From assembly GCA_949128115.1 (NCBI GenBank), contig OX421967.1, positions 56,928,855-56,992,854 of the forward strand: a DNA stretch of 64,000 nt, given 5' to 3'. Numbering within the stretch: position 1 is the stretch's first letter; every line of letters starts with the position of its first letter. The position numbers and the translations under genes are program-made. The stretch is from Anaspis maculata. Its lineage: Eukaryota; Arthropoda; Insecta; Coleoptera; Scraptiidae. Under the pieces are notes generated by a model, which searched no databases, was not told the DNA's origin, and saw nothing but the letters and a program-made list of their open reading frames with translations. This document shows positions 25,001 through 37,000 of this stretch, one piece after another.

Positions 25001-28000
25001 GGCTAGTTGCAGATGGTTCTTCAACTTGGGCTAATCAATAACGCTAGCTTGAAACGAGCCACGACGAAAGCAATCATCATCTTGTGAATTAGGCTTCAGA
25101 TGATTATTGCAACGTTTGTTCTGTGTACTGAGCTTTAGGTTTCTCAACGCGCGCCACAAAGACACTCTCCGAAAGCCAGGCACGATTATAGTAGCTGTGA
25201 ACTAAGCTTTACATCCCTCAACACGAGTTGCAAAGGCACTCGCCGAAGGCGAGGAACGATTAAAACAGCCTTCATCTTGTAAATGAAGCCTAAGGTTTCT
25301 CAACACGCGCTCCAAAGACACTCGCCGAAGGCGAGTTATGTCGGCGAGTTATGATTATAGTAGCAGTAAACTAAGCTTTAGGTGCTTCAACAAGCGTTTC
25401 AAAGGCAATCGCCGAGGCGAAGCACGATTAAAGAAGCCTTTATCCTGTGAATTGAGCTTTACGTTTCTCAACAAGCGCTACAAAGGTACTCTCTCAAGGC
25501 GAAGCATGGTTATATAATCAATTTCACGGCTATCTGCATTAGAGCAAGCTATGGAAAAAATATTTTTTGTTGGTAGGAATGAGTAGGAATCCATAACCGT
25601 CGTCGCAGATACTTTGTGTAAATGTGGTATGTGAAAAGGTTAGGTATTGTGGCAGATGTCACCCGTCGCGCGGTGTGATGCACGTCAAGTCAAAATGTTT
25701 AGTTTTATTGGGGAAAACAGATAACAGCGTGTTCCTCGGAGTGTAAATTTGCTGGACACCGTCTCCACAAGTTGGTGGCTCTTTGCTTGTGCTCTGGTAG
25801 TGGCGGCCAGTGAGCCAGTGTATAAAATGACGCCAAAGGAAGTCAGCGGCAGCACTAAAGGGAAGAAAATTTAATGAAAATGCCTGTCTAGTGGCTCCAG
25901 TGAGGTTGAGAAAATTCGCTTCCATGGACATTGATTTATGGAGTTGCACTGTACAAGACAAGGCAGTCGAGACACGACGCGTGAGTGCACTCTGTGTTGA
26001 AAGATCTTCTCAACATGAAATTATTGACCATTTTTTCATGTATGTATTCCCTTCTTCATCTTCTTCTGGCTTGTATGCTGTTTTAGTGTTGTAGAGCACG
26101 TAGTACTTCCTACTATCAGTCCTACTTCCCTTTAGTGCTGCCGCTGACTTCCTTTGGCGTCATTTTATGCACTGGCTCACTGGCCGCCACTACCAAAGCA
26201 CAAGCAAAGAGTCCCCAACTCGTGAATACGGTGTCCAGCAAATTTACACTCCGAGAAACACGCATTTATCTGTTTTCCCCAAATAAACTAAACATTTTAA
26301 CTTGACGTGCATCACACCGCGCGACGGGTGACATCTGCCACAAAACGTAACCTTTTCACTTACCACATTTACACAAACCTTCTGCGACGACGGTTATGGA
26401 TTCCTACTCATTCCTACCAACAAAAAAAATTTTTCCATAGCTTGCTCTAATGCAGATAGCCGTGAAATTGATTATAGTAGCTGTGAACTAAGCTTTAGGT
26501 GCTTCGAAAAGCGCTTCAAAGGCAATCGCCGAAGGCGAGGTACGATTGAAGAAGCCCTTTTCCTGTGAATTGAGCTTTAGGTTCCTTAACATGCGCCCCA
26601 AAGACACTCGCCGAAGACGAGTTATGATTAAAGTAGCTGTGAACTAAGCTTCAGGTTTTTCAACACGCACACGCTTCAAAGGCACTAGCCGAAGGCGAGG
26701 CACGATTATAAAAGCTTTTATCTGGTAAATTGAGCCTTAGGTTTCTTGACACGCACCCCCAAGGCACTCGCCAAGGGCGAGGCATGATTATAGTAGCTGT
26801 GAATGAGGCTTAAGGTCCTTCAACAAGCGCTTCAAAGGCAATCGCCGAAGGCGAGGCACGATTAAAGAAGCCTCTTTCCTGTGAATTGAGCTTTACGTTT
26901 CTCAATACGCGCCCCAGAGACACTCGCCGAAGGCGAGTTATGAAGGCGAGCTATGATTATAGTAGCTGTGAATTAAGCTTTAGGTCTTTCGACACGCGCT
27001 GCAAAGGCACTCGCCGAAGGCGAGGCACGATTAAATAAGCCTCTTTACTGTGAATTGCGATTTACGTTTTTCAACACGGGCCCAAAGGCACTCGCCGAAG
27101 GCGAGGCATGGATATAGTAGTTGTGAACTTAAGCTTTAGGTCTTTCAACAAGCGCTTGAAGGCACTCGCCGAAGGCGAGGAACGATTATAGCAGCCTTCA
27201 TCTTGTAAATGGAGCTTTAGGTTTCCTAACACGCGCTTCTAAGGCACTCGCCGAAAACGAGGCACGAGTAAAGAGGTCTTTATCCAGTGAATTGAGCTTT
27301 AGGTCTCTTAGCACGTTCCAAAGGCACTCGCCGAAGGCGAGGCATGGTTGTAGTAGCTGTGGACTAAGCTTAAGGTTTTTCGAAAAGCGTTTCAAAGGCA
27401 ATCGCCGAAAGCGAGGCACGATTAAAGAAGCCTTTCTCCTGTGAATTGAGCTTCACGTTTCTCAACAAGCGCTACAAAGGTACTCGCTCAAGGCGAGACA
27501 TGGTTATAGTAGCTGTGAACTAAGCTTTAGGTGCTTCAGCAAGCGCTTCAAAGGCAATCGCCGAAGGCGAGGCACGATTGAAGAAGCCCTTTTCCTGTGA
27601 CTTGAGCCTTAGGTTTCTTAGCACGCGCTCCAAAGACACTCGCCGAAGTCAAGTTATGATTATAGTAGCTGTGAACTTAGCTTTAGGTCTCACAACACGC
27701 GCTTCAAAGACACTCGTCGAAGGCGAGTTATGATTTTAGTAGCTGTGAACTAAGCTTAAGGTCTTTCGACATGCGCTTCAAAGGCACTCGCCGAAGGCGA
27801 GGCACGATTGTAGAAGCGTTTATCTTGTAAATTGAGCTTAAGGTTTCTCAGCGCGCGCTCCAACGGCACTCGCCAAAGGCGAGGTATGATTATAATAGCT
27901 GTGAATGCGGTTTTAGGTCTCTCAACAACCGCTTCAATGGCAATCGCCGAAGGCGAGGCAGGCACGATTAAATAAGCCTCTTTCCTGTGAATTGAGCCTT

Positions 28001-31000
28001 AGGTTTCTTAGCACGCGCTCCAAAGACACTCGCCGAAGTCAAGTTATGATTATAGTAGCTGTGAACTTAGCTTTAGATCTCTCAACACGCGCTTCAAAGG
28101 CACTCGTCGAAAGCAAGGCACGATTATAGAAGTCTTTATCTTGTAAATTGACCTCTACGTTTCTTAACACGCGCCCCAAAGACACTCGCCAAGGGCGAGT
28201 TATGATTTAAGTAGCTGTGAACTAAGCTTAAGGTCTTTCAACATGCGCTTCAAAGGCACTCGCCGAAAACGAGGCACGATTATAGAAGCGTTCATCTTGT
28301 AAATTGAGCTTTAGGTTTCTCAACACGCGCTCCAACGGCACTCGCCAAAGGCGAGGTATGATTATAATAGCTGTGAATGCGGTTTTAGGTCCTTCAGCAA
28401 GCGCTTCAAAGGCAATCGCCGAAGGCGAGGCAGGCACGATTAAATAAGCCTCTTTCCTGTGAATTGAGCTTTACGATTCTCAACGCGCGCTCCAAAGGTA
28501 CTCGCCGAAGGCGAGGCATGAATATAATAGTTGTGAACTTGACCTTTAGGTCTTCCAACATGCGCTTAAAAGGCACTCGTCGAAGGCGAGACACGATTGA
28601 AGAAGCCTTTATCCTGTGAATTGAGCTTTAGGTTTCTTAACACGGGCTTCAAAGGCACCCGCCGAAGGCGAGGTATGATTATAGTAGCTATGAACTAAGC
28701 TTTAGGTCCTTCAGCACGCGCCTCAGAGGCACCCGTCGAAGGCGAGGCACGATTATAAAAGCCTTTATCTTGTAAATGGAGCATTAGGTTTCTTAACACG
28801 CGCCCGAAAGACACTCGCCGAAGGCGAGTTATGACTCTAGTAGCTGTGAACTTATCTTTAGGTCTTCCAACACGCGCTTCAAAGGCACACGCCGAAGGCG
28901 AAGCACGATTATAGAAGCCTTTATCTTGTAAATTGAGCTTTAGGTTTCTTAACACGCACCCCAAAGACGCGCCCCAAAAGACACTCGCCGAAGGCGAGTT
29001 ATGAAGGTGAGTTATGATTATAGTAGCTGTAAATTAAGCTTTAGGTTTTTCAACACGCGCTTCAACGGCACTCGCCAATGGCGAGGCACGAGGCAATCAC
29101 CGAAGGCGAGGCACGATTCAAGAGCCTTTATTCTGTGAATTGAGCTTTAGGTTTCTTAAGCTGGTATTATATGAACGAATAAAGAGTATTGATTGATTGA
29201 TTGATTGATTGATTAACACGCGCTCCAAAGGCACTCGCCGAAGGCGAGATGTGATTATAGTAGCTGTGAACTAAGCTTCAGGTCCTTCAGCACGCGCCTC
29301 AGAGGCACTCGCCGAAGGCGAGGCACGATTATAGAAGCTTGTAAATGGAGCTGTAGGTTTCTCAACACGCACTCCAAAGACAAGGCGAGTTATGATTATA
29401 GTAGCTGTGAACTAAGCTTTAGTTCTTTCAACCTACGCTCCAAAGGCACTCGCCGAAGGCGCAAGTATGATTATAGTAGCTGTGAACTAAACTTTAGCTC
29501 CTTCAACACGCTTCTCAAAGGTACTCGCCGAAGGCGAGACACGATTATAGAAGCCTCAATCTTGTAAATTGAGCTTTAGGTTTCTTAACACGCGCTCCAA
29601 AGGCGAGTTATGATAATAGTAGCTGTGAACTAAGCTTCAGGTCTTTCAACACGCGCTTCAAAGCCAATCGCCAAAGGCGAGGTACGATTAAATAAGCGTC
29701 TTTCCTGTGAATTCAGCTTTACGTTTCTCAACACGCGCCTCAAGGGCACTCGCCGAAGGCGAGTCATGGTTATAGTAGCTGTGGACTAAGCTTAAGGTTT
29801 TTCGAAAAGCGTTTCAAAGGCAATCGCCGAAAGCGAGGCACGATTAAAGAAGCCTTTCTCCTGTGAATTGAGCTTCACGTTTCTCAACAAGCGCTACAAA
29901 GGTACTCGCTCAAGGCGAGACATGGTTATAGTAGCTGTGAACTAAGCTTTAGGTGCTTCAGCAAGCGCTTCAAAGGCAATCGCCGAAGGCGAGGCACGAT
30001 TGAAGAAGCCCTTTTCCTGTGACTTGAGCCTTAGGTTTCTTAGCACGCGCTCCAAAGACACTCGCCGAAGTCAAGTTATGATTATAGTAGCTGTGAACTT
30101 AGCTTTAGGTCTCACAACACGCGCTTCAAAGACACTCGTCGAAGGCGAGTTATGATTTTAGTAGCTGTGAACTAAGCTTAAGGTCTTTCGACATGCGCTT
30201 CAAAGGCACTCGCCGAAGGCGAGGCACGATTGTAGAAGCGTTTATCTTGTAAATTGAGCTTAAGGTTTCTCAGCGCGCGCTCCAACGGCACTCGCCAAAG
30301 GCGAGGTATGATTATAATAGCTGTGAATGCGGTTTTAGGTCTCTCAACAACCGCTTCAATGGCAATCGCCGAAGGCGAGGCAGGCACGATTAAATAAGCC
30401 TCTTTCCTGTGAATTGAGCCTTAGGTTTCTTAGCACGCGCTCCAAAGACACTCGCCGAAGTCAAGTTATGATTATAGTAGCTGTGAACTTAGCTTTAGAT
30501 CTCTCAACACGCGCTTCAAAGGCACTCGTCGAAAGCAAGGCACGATTATAGAAGTCTTTATCTTGTAAATTGACCTCTACGTTTCTTAACACGCGCCCCA
30601 AAGACACTCGCCAAGGGCGAGTTATGATTTAAGTAGCTGTGAACTAAGCTTTAGTTCTTTCAACCTACGCTCCAAAGGCACTCGCCGAAGGCGCAAGTAT
30701 GATTATAGTAGCTGTGAACTAAACTTTAGCTCCTTCAACACGCTTCTCAAAGGTACTCGCCGAAGGCGAGACACGATTATAGAAGCCTCAATCTTGTAAA
30801 TTGAGCTTTAGGTTTCTTAACACGCGCTCCAAAGGCGAGTTATGATAATAGTAGCTGTGAACTCAGCTTCAGGTCTTTCAACACGCGCTTCAAAGCCAAT
30901 CGCCAAAGGCGAGGTACGATTAAATAAGCGTCTTTCCTGTGAATTCAGCTTTACGTTTCTCAACACGCGCCTCAAGGGCACTCGCCGAAGGCGAGGCATG

Positions 31001-34000
31001 AATATAGTACTTGTGAACTAAGCTTTAGGTCCTTCAACAAGCGCTCTGAAGGCACTCGCCGAAGGCGAGACACGATCGAAGCAGCCTTTATGCTGTGAAC
31101 TAGGCTGAAGTCTTTCACAAAACTACACGCCTTCATTTTTAGAGTAAATCAATTCCAACTCTTCAATCTAGGCTTTCAAGGGCACCTGCTGAAGGCAACA
31201 GACAATAACGCGTTTATACAGTAAACCAAGCCTCAATTCTTCAAGCTATAGCCTAGGCGCCAGGGAAAACAATAAGGAAATAATTGTTTCCTGGCTGGAA
31301 ACTAGCTTAAAACGATCTGTGTAGCTTAGGTTTTGACATACTAATTTCCCTCCTTTCGGAAATGTAGGCGTCATGTCGCCATCATCAACAAGAAATGCAC
31401 CAGCGTGGTTTTTGCCGAATACCTTGATTTTGGGCCATCTGACAGCAAAAGATGTAACAAGTTATTTTGAAACCAATGAAATTCCCTACGGAATAGTTTT
31501 TAAGTGACCTTTCTGCGACCTATGGTTTTTGAGATAGAGCTTCTGGAAGCAAGAGGCATTGTCGTAAAAGCTCCATGGCCACTTGACTCAAAAAACTAAA
31601 ATGTCGATGTGACGAAAAAAATTTCAAAATGAGATTACTCGAGAATTCTTCATGCTATAGTTGCGGCGATGGTCTTAAACTCTTACACTTGAACCGTAGA
31701 TTACGAATATTGAAAAGTCAAAAACTTCACATTGTACATATACAGGGTGTACTACGGGAATCAAATCAGAACAGAGAAATTTGACATATTTCTTCGATTT
31801 AGCCTATGCGAAACTCTAAGCACTTATCACGAGTCCAATATCAATATGCATTGCTCTGTAAGCTTCACTTGATACACTTGAGAAGTGGTCAGCTCACAGC
31901 CTTCCTATAAAATGTTTTGAAGGCCCAAATCCCCAAATTAAAAATTCACTTTGGTCCCTTGGTATATAATATACTGTTATATACATTCCTTGATACTGTA
32001 AATTTTAGATATTTTGATGATTTCAGAGTGCCTTCAAAACATTTTACGGTAAAGCTGTGAGCTGACCACTTTTTTAGTGTATTAAGTGAAGCTTATAGAG
32101 CAAATCCATATTGATATTGGACTCGTGTCAGGTGCTTAGAGTGTCGCATATAGGCTAAATCGAAGAAATATGTAAAATTTCTCTGATCTGATTTGATTCC
32201 CTCAGTACACCCTGTATATGTACAATGTGACGTTTTTGACTTTTCTATGTTCGTAATCAACGGTTCAAGAGAAAGAGTTTAAGACCATCACCGCAACTAT
32301 AGCATGAAGGATTCTCGAGAAATCTCATTTTAAATTTTTTTTTGTCACATCGACATTTTATTTTTTTGAGTCAAGTGGCCATGGAGCTTTTACGACAATG
32401 CCTCTTGCTTCCAGAAGCTCTATCTCAAAAACCATAGGTCGCAGAAAGGTCACTTAAAAACTATTCCGTAGGGAATTTCATTGGTTTCAAAATAACTTGT
32501 TACATCTTTTGCTGTCAGATGGCCCAAAATCAAGATATTCGGCAAAAACCACGCTGGTGCATTTCTTGTTGATGATGGCGACATGACGCCTACATTTCCG
32601 AAAGGAGGGAAATTAGTATGTCAAAACCTAAGCCACATGGATCGTTTTAAGCTAGTTTCCAGCCAGGAAACAATTATTTCCTTATTGAGCCGATTTTTGC
32701 TCCCTGGCGCCTGGGCTACTAACCATAAAAGGCACTCGCTGAAGGCGAAATACGAACACGTCAGAGCAAATCAACTAAATCAAGCTTTAGTCCTTCAGGT
32801 TAGCCTCATAAAAGCACGACATGACTAGCGCAGCCCTAATCGAGTAAAGCAAGCTTAACAAACTTCAACATAATAAATCAAGCTATAGTTTTTCAAACTT
32901 ACCTTTAGCGGCATACTCTTATTAAAACATCAATTAAAGAAAAAACACCAGTTTTTAACAAAACAAAAAAAAAATCACCAAAACAAGCAATATTTTGCGC
33001 GGTACGGTGTCTTGATGCAAAACAGGTTTAAGGGTAACTCCCATATACTTCATGATCATAACACACACTCTCTATGTAGAAGTAATCAATAAGAAACGGC
33101 ACATATTTACACAAGCATTCAAATAAAACGATATTCACAACGTGTTAATAACCATACACAAATAATAAAATAAATATAGTTATTTTTATAACAAGTTGCT
33201 CGCAGTAAAACGCGACTCACCTTTTCTAAATAAAGGAAACACCCGTTGCTTTTGATGTGCAACTGGTTCAGCATCTCGGCGGTGTCCCTGCTGATGTGCT
33301 GTCTGAGGGAATTCTCCTGGTCCAACCGGGCCAGGATGTACTGCTGCACGTCCCTGACCACCTGACTCTTCCTCAGATCGTCCAGACTCAGCTTCCGGAA
33401 GCCGGTGAACATCTTCGCGATGCTTTTCGACTGCTTGCGGGCCGTGCAGACCAGAAGCAGCCATTGCGGAAACAAATGGTGGTGGTTGGCCAGCAGTTCG
33501 GCGATCGTCTTCGACTGGGAGGAACGCTCGCGCGGTTTCGATCTGGTCAGGGTGGAGTTGGAATAGACGAACGAATGTTCGTCGATGGAATCGATCAGGA
33601 TGAAGAGGGAAGTTTTGGGCGGATCGATTTCCAAGAGGGGAAAAAGGAGGGCGCGCTTCAGGCAATCGTCCGGGTTGAGTTCGATGTTTTTGGCGCGCAG
33701 GGCTATCTGGATCTCCTGATCGGACTTGAGTTTTTCGAGGTAGGCGTCGGCTATCAGAGTTCTGGGGTTCACCGGCAGGTTCAGCTGTGGGAAAAGAAGA
33801 AACGTGTTATGTCGGAATGTTCTCGGCGCATGTTCCACCTCGGTGAAACTCGCTATTGTGTTCGCTTTGTCCGTTCGTCCGTCTGTCCGCTATTGCAACT
33901 CCTCCAAGAGCGAACGCTCCAGCGTTCTAATTATTTCGCTAATACATAGCAGCTGTCACTCTACAAGCAAGTCTAGGCTGTACTGCGATCCCATAATACA

Positions 34001-37000
34001 TTGCCAAAAAAGCTGCTGGACAAAAAAGTTGTTGGTATCGAAAAAGTTCGAATTTAAAAGGCGATAACTTAATTTTCTTCAAAAACGGTCGGTCCCACAG
34101 GCTGTTGAATCCAGGCAGAGCAGAAAATGGCACGATTCGTTCACACGCCTAATCTCGGCTAACTTTCGATGTGAACAGGTCGAGTTTGAATTCAAAGTCA
34201 GAAACAAATGGACAGATCGATTATAAAATCGTTAAATTAGGTCCACACAAGTTGGCTAAAGATTACACTTCTAGATCAAGTTCCAAGATCAATAATTACT
34301 TATAATTATAATTACTTAAACTTTGGCTTCAAGGGAAACCGTGCGGGTTGTAACAAGAGTTGAATTGAGTTCAACAAGATTCTTCAAGTTCAAGATTCTC
34401 GAAATTAAAGATTGTCAAGTTTAAAATTGTCAAGATTCTCGAGATGCAACACTCCTAAAACCCAAGATTCTCAAGATTTAAGGTTCTCAAGAGATTCGAG
34501 ATTATAAGGTTTCTTCGAAATTCCGTTTAAAGCTTTACATGTGAGATAAAAGCAATTCAAGGTTCTCCAGATTCAAAATTGTCAGGGTGATTAGGCTAAA
34601 ACGCGACATGCTTTCATGCTAGGTAGAAGACATCGAGCCAAGTCTAAATCCGGCAAGGAAATTTTTTTTGCCCATTGGTTACGAAGATACCAGTAGAATG
34701 ATTTTGAATTAATTTTTTCGAGCATTAGTATATACCGTGTGATCCAAACCACGGAAAAAGTACTTTTTCGCCCGGAACGGTACGGTACGGTCCTGGATTT
34801 TTTCTACAACAGGGAATTTTGAACAGCCTCGGTAGAGAAGTCTTACTGCCAAATTTCATCCCATTATATCAAACCATTGTGAAAATATTGCCTTTCAAAA
34901 CTTTACATGAAACACAGAAAACACCCTGTATCTTCGTAACCAGTGGGCAAAAAAAAAATTCCTCGCCAGATTTAGACTTGCCTTGATGTCTTCCACCTAG
35001 CAATAAACCATGTCGCATCGGAGCTGAATCACCCTGTATTTTCAAGATTTAGAGTTCTCAAGATAAAGATTCTAAAGATTCAAGATTCTTCAAATTCAAG
35101 ATTCTGGTTTCAAGATTCAAGATTTGTGATTAAGATCTAGGATTGGAATAACTGAAGGTTCTCCAGATTTTAGATCATCAAGATTCACACTTTCAAGATA
35201 TCCAAGGTTCAAGACTCTCAAGATTCCCAAGATTCAAGGTACCACTTTCAAGATTCTTCAGGTTCCAAATTTTCAAGATTCAAAAAAGTCAAGATTCAGT
35301 ATTCTCAAGATTTAGGATTCTCAAGATCCAAATTCTCAAAATTCAAGATTTTCGTGATTCAATAATTTCAAGATCCCACTTTCAACATTCATAATTCTCG
35401 AGATTTAAGATTTTCCAAATTCAAAAGAGTTGAGGTTCGAAATTCTCAAGATTTAAGACTCAAGTTTCAAAATTATCAACTCTCATACTCTCAAAACGCA
35501 AGGCGCGAAGATTCAAAATTCTTGAGATTCAAGGTTCTTAGACTTTTGTCATTATCAAGATTCTCTTGAGATTCAACATTCTCAAAGTTCAAAATTTTCA
35601 AATTCCAAAATTGTCAAGATTACCAAGATGCAAGACTTGAGATTCAATATTTTCAAGATTTAGAGTTTTCTCCAAATTCTAAATTATCAAGATTCAAGAT
35701 ATTCAAGATTCGACATTGTGAAGATTCACGATCCTCAAGGTTCTCAAGATTCAAGGTTCCGCTTTCAAGACTCTCCAGATTGAAAATTCCATTTTCGAAG
35801 TTTAGAATTCAACACGAGGTTCAACATTCAGATGTAAGATTGAAGTAATTGAAGATTCTCCAGATTCCAAATTTCCAAGATTCCAAAGAGTCAAGATTCA
35901 ATATTCTCAAGATTTAGGGTTCTCAAGTTTCAAAAATGTCGAAATTTTCAAGATGCAAGACTTCCAAAATGCAAGATTCTAAAGATTCAAGGTTCTGAAG
36001 AGACTTGAGAATGTCAAGATTCAAGAATCAAGACTCCCAAGATCCAAAATTCGGGATTCTCAAGATTCAAGGTTCTCAACATTCAAGATTCTTGAGATTC
36101 AAAATCCCAGTTGCAAGATTTTAGCCCTCGGGTTGAAGGTTGAGATGGAAAAATTGATGCATTTCAAAATCCTCCAGAATCAAGATTTACATGATTCGAA
36201 AGAGTCAAGATTCAAAATCATCAAGATCTAAATTCCAAGAGCTCAAGTTTCTCATGATTCGATATTTCAGAGATCCCACTTCAAGATTCATGATTCTCAT
36301 GATTCAAGATTATCAAGTTTCTCCAGATTCAAAATTCCAGTTTTAAGATTTAAGGTATAAGTTTTAGGTAGAAGATTTAGATGTAGGATTGAAGCTATTC
36401 AAGATTTCCCAGATTTAGATTTTCAAGATGCAAGATTCGCAAGATTCAAAGTTCCCAAAAGAATCAAGATTTTCAAAACTCAGGATTCTTGAAATTCTCA
36501 AGATTCAAGATCCTCAAAATTCAAAATAATCAAGATTCAAGAATCCAGTTCAAAATTTCAAAAGCAATGAAATGATAGCATTAATTAATTTATTTATTAT
36601 CCAGATTCAAGATTCTCCAGCTTTATTATTTCAAAATTTCCAAAAAGTCAAGGTTCAAGATTATCGCGATGCAAGACACTCAAGTTTCAAAATTGTCAGT
36701 ATTCTCAAGATGTAAGACTCCACAGAATCAAGATGCTTGAGATTTGAGGTTCTCAAGTTTCAAAGTTAACACGATTCTTGAGAATTCAAAATTATCGAGC
36801 TTCTCAAGGTTCAAGATCCTCGAGTTCAAAATCCTCAAGATTCAAGAATCCAGTTCGAAATTTTAGATGTAAGGTTGAAACATTTGAAGATTCTCTGGAT
36901 TCAAAATTTTCAGAATTCAAAAGAGTCAAGTTTCAAGATTCTCAAGATTCAAAAACTCAAGCTACGAAATTGTCAATATTCTCAAATGCAAGACTTGAAG

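Larger units (their letters stand above)
25080..31130. repeat. Intron-filling dimeric tandem array with CTCGCCGAAGGCGAG hairpins
   Basis: Units of about 75 bp of two alternating kinds ('gattatagtagctgtgaactaag' and 'cgattatagaagcctttatcttgta') form dimers of about 150 bp. Each unit carries 'ctcgccgaaggcgag', a 6-bp stem around a GAA loop, and an 'aacacgcgc' block. Several dozen hairpins are present. Parts are reduplicated: about 27350-28215 recurs at about 29772-30637 (offset 2422), and about 29405-29640 recurs near 30636-30870. The array is interrupted by a foldback element (25513-26476) and a short retroposon (29157-29216). Small remnants lie beyond the palindrome at 32719-32830. Short open frames ([12 protein letters not shown] and similar) come from the repeat. 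Confidence 0.92.
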
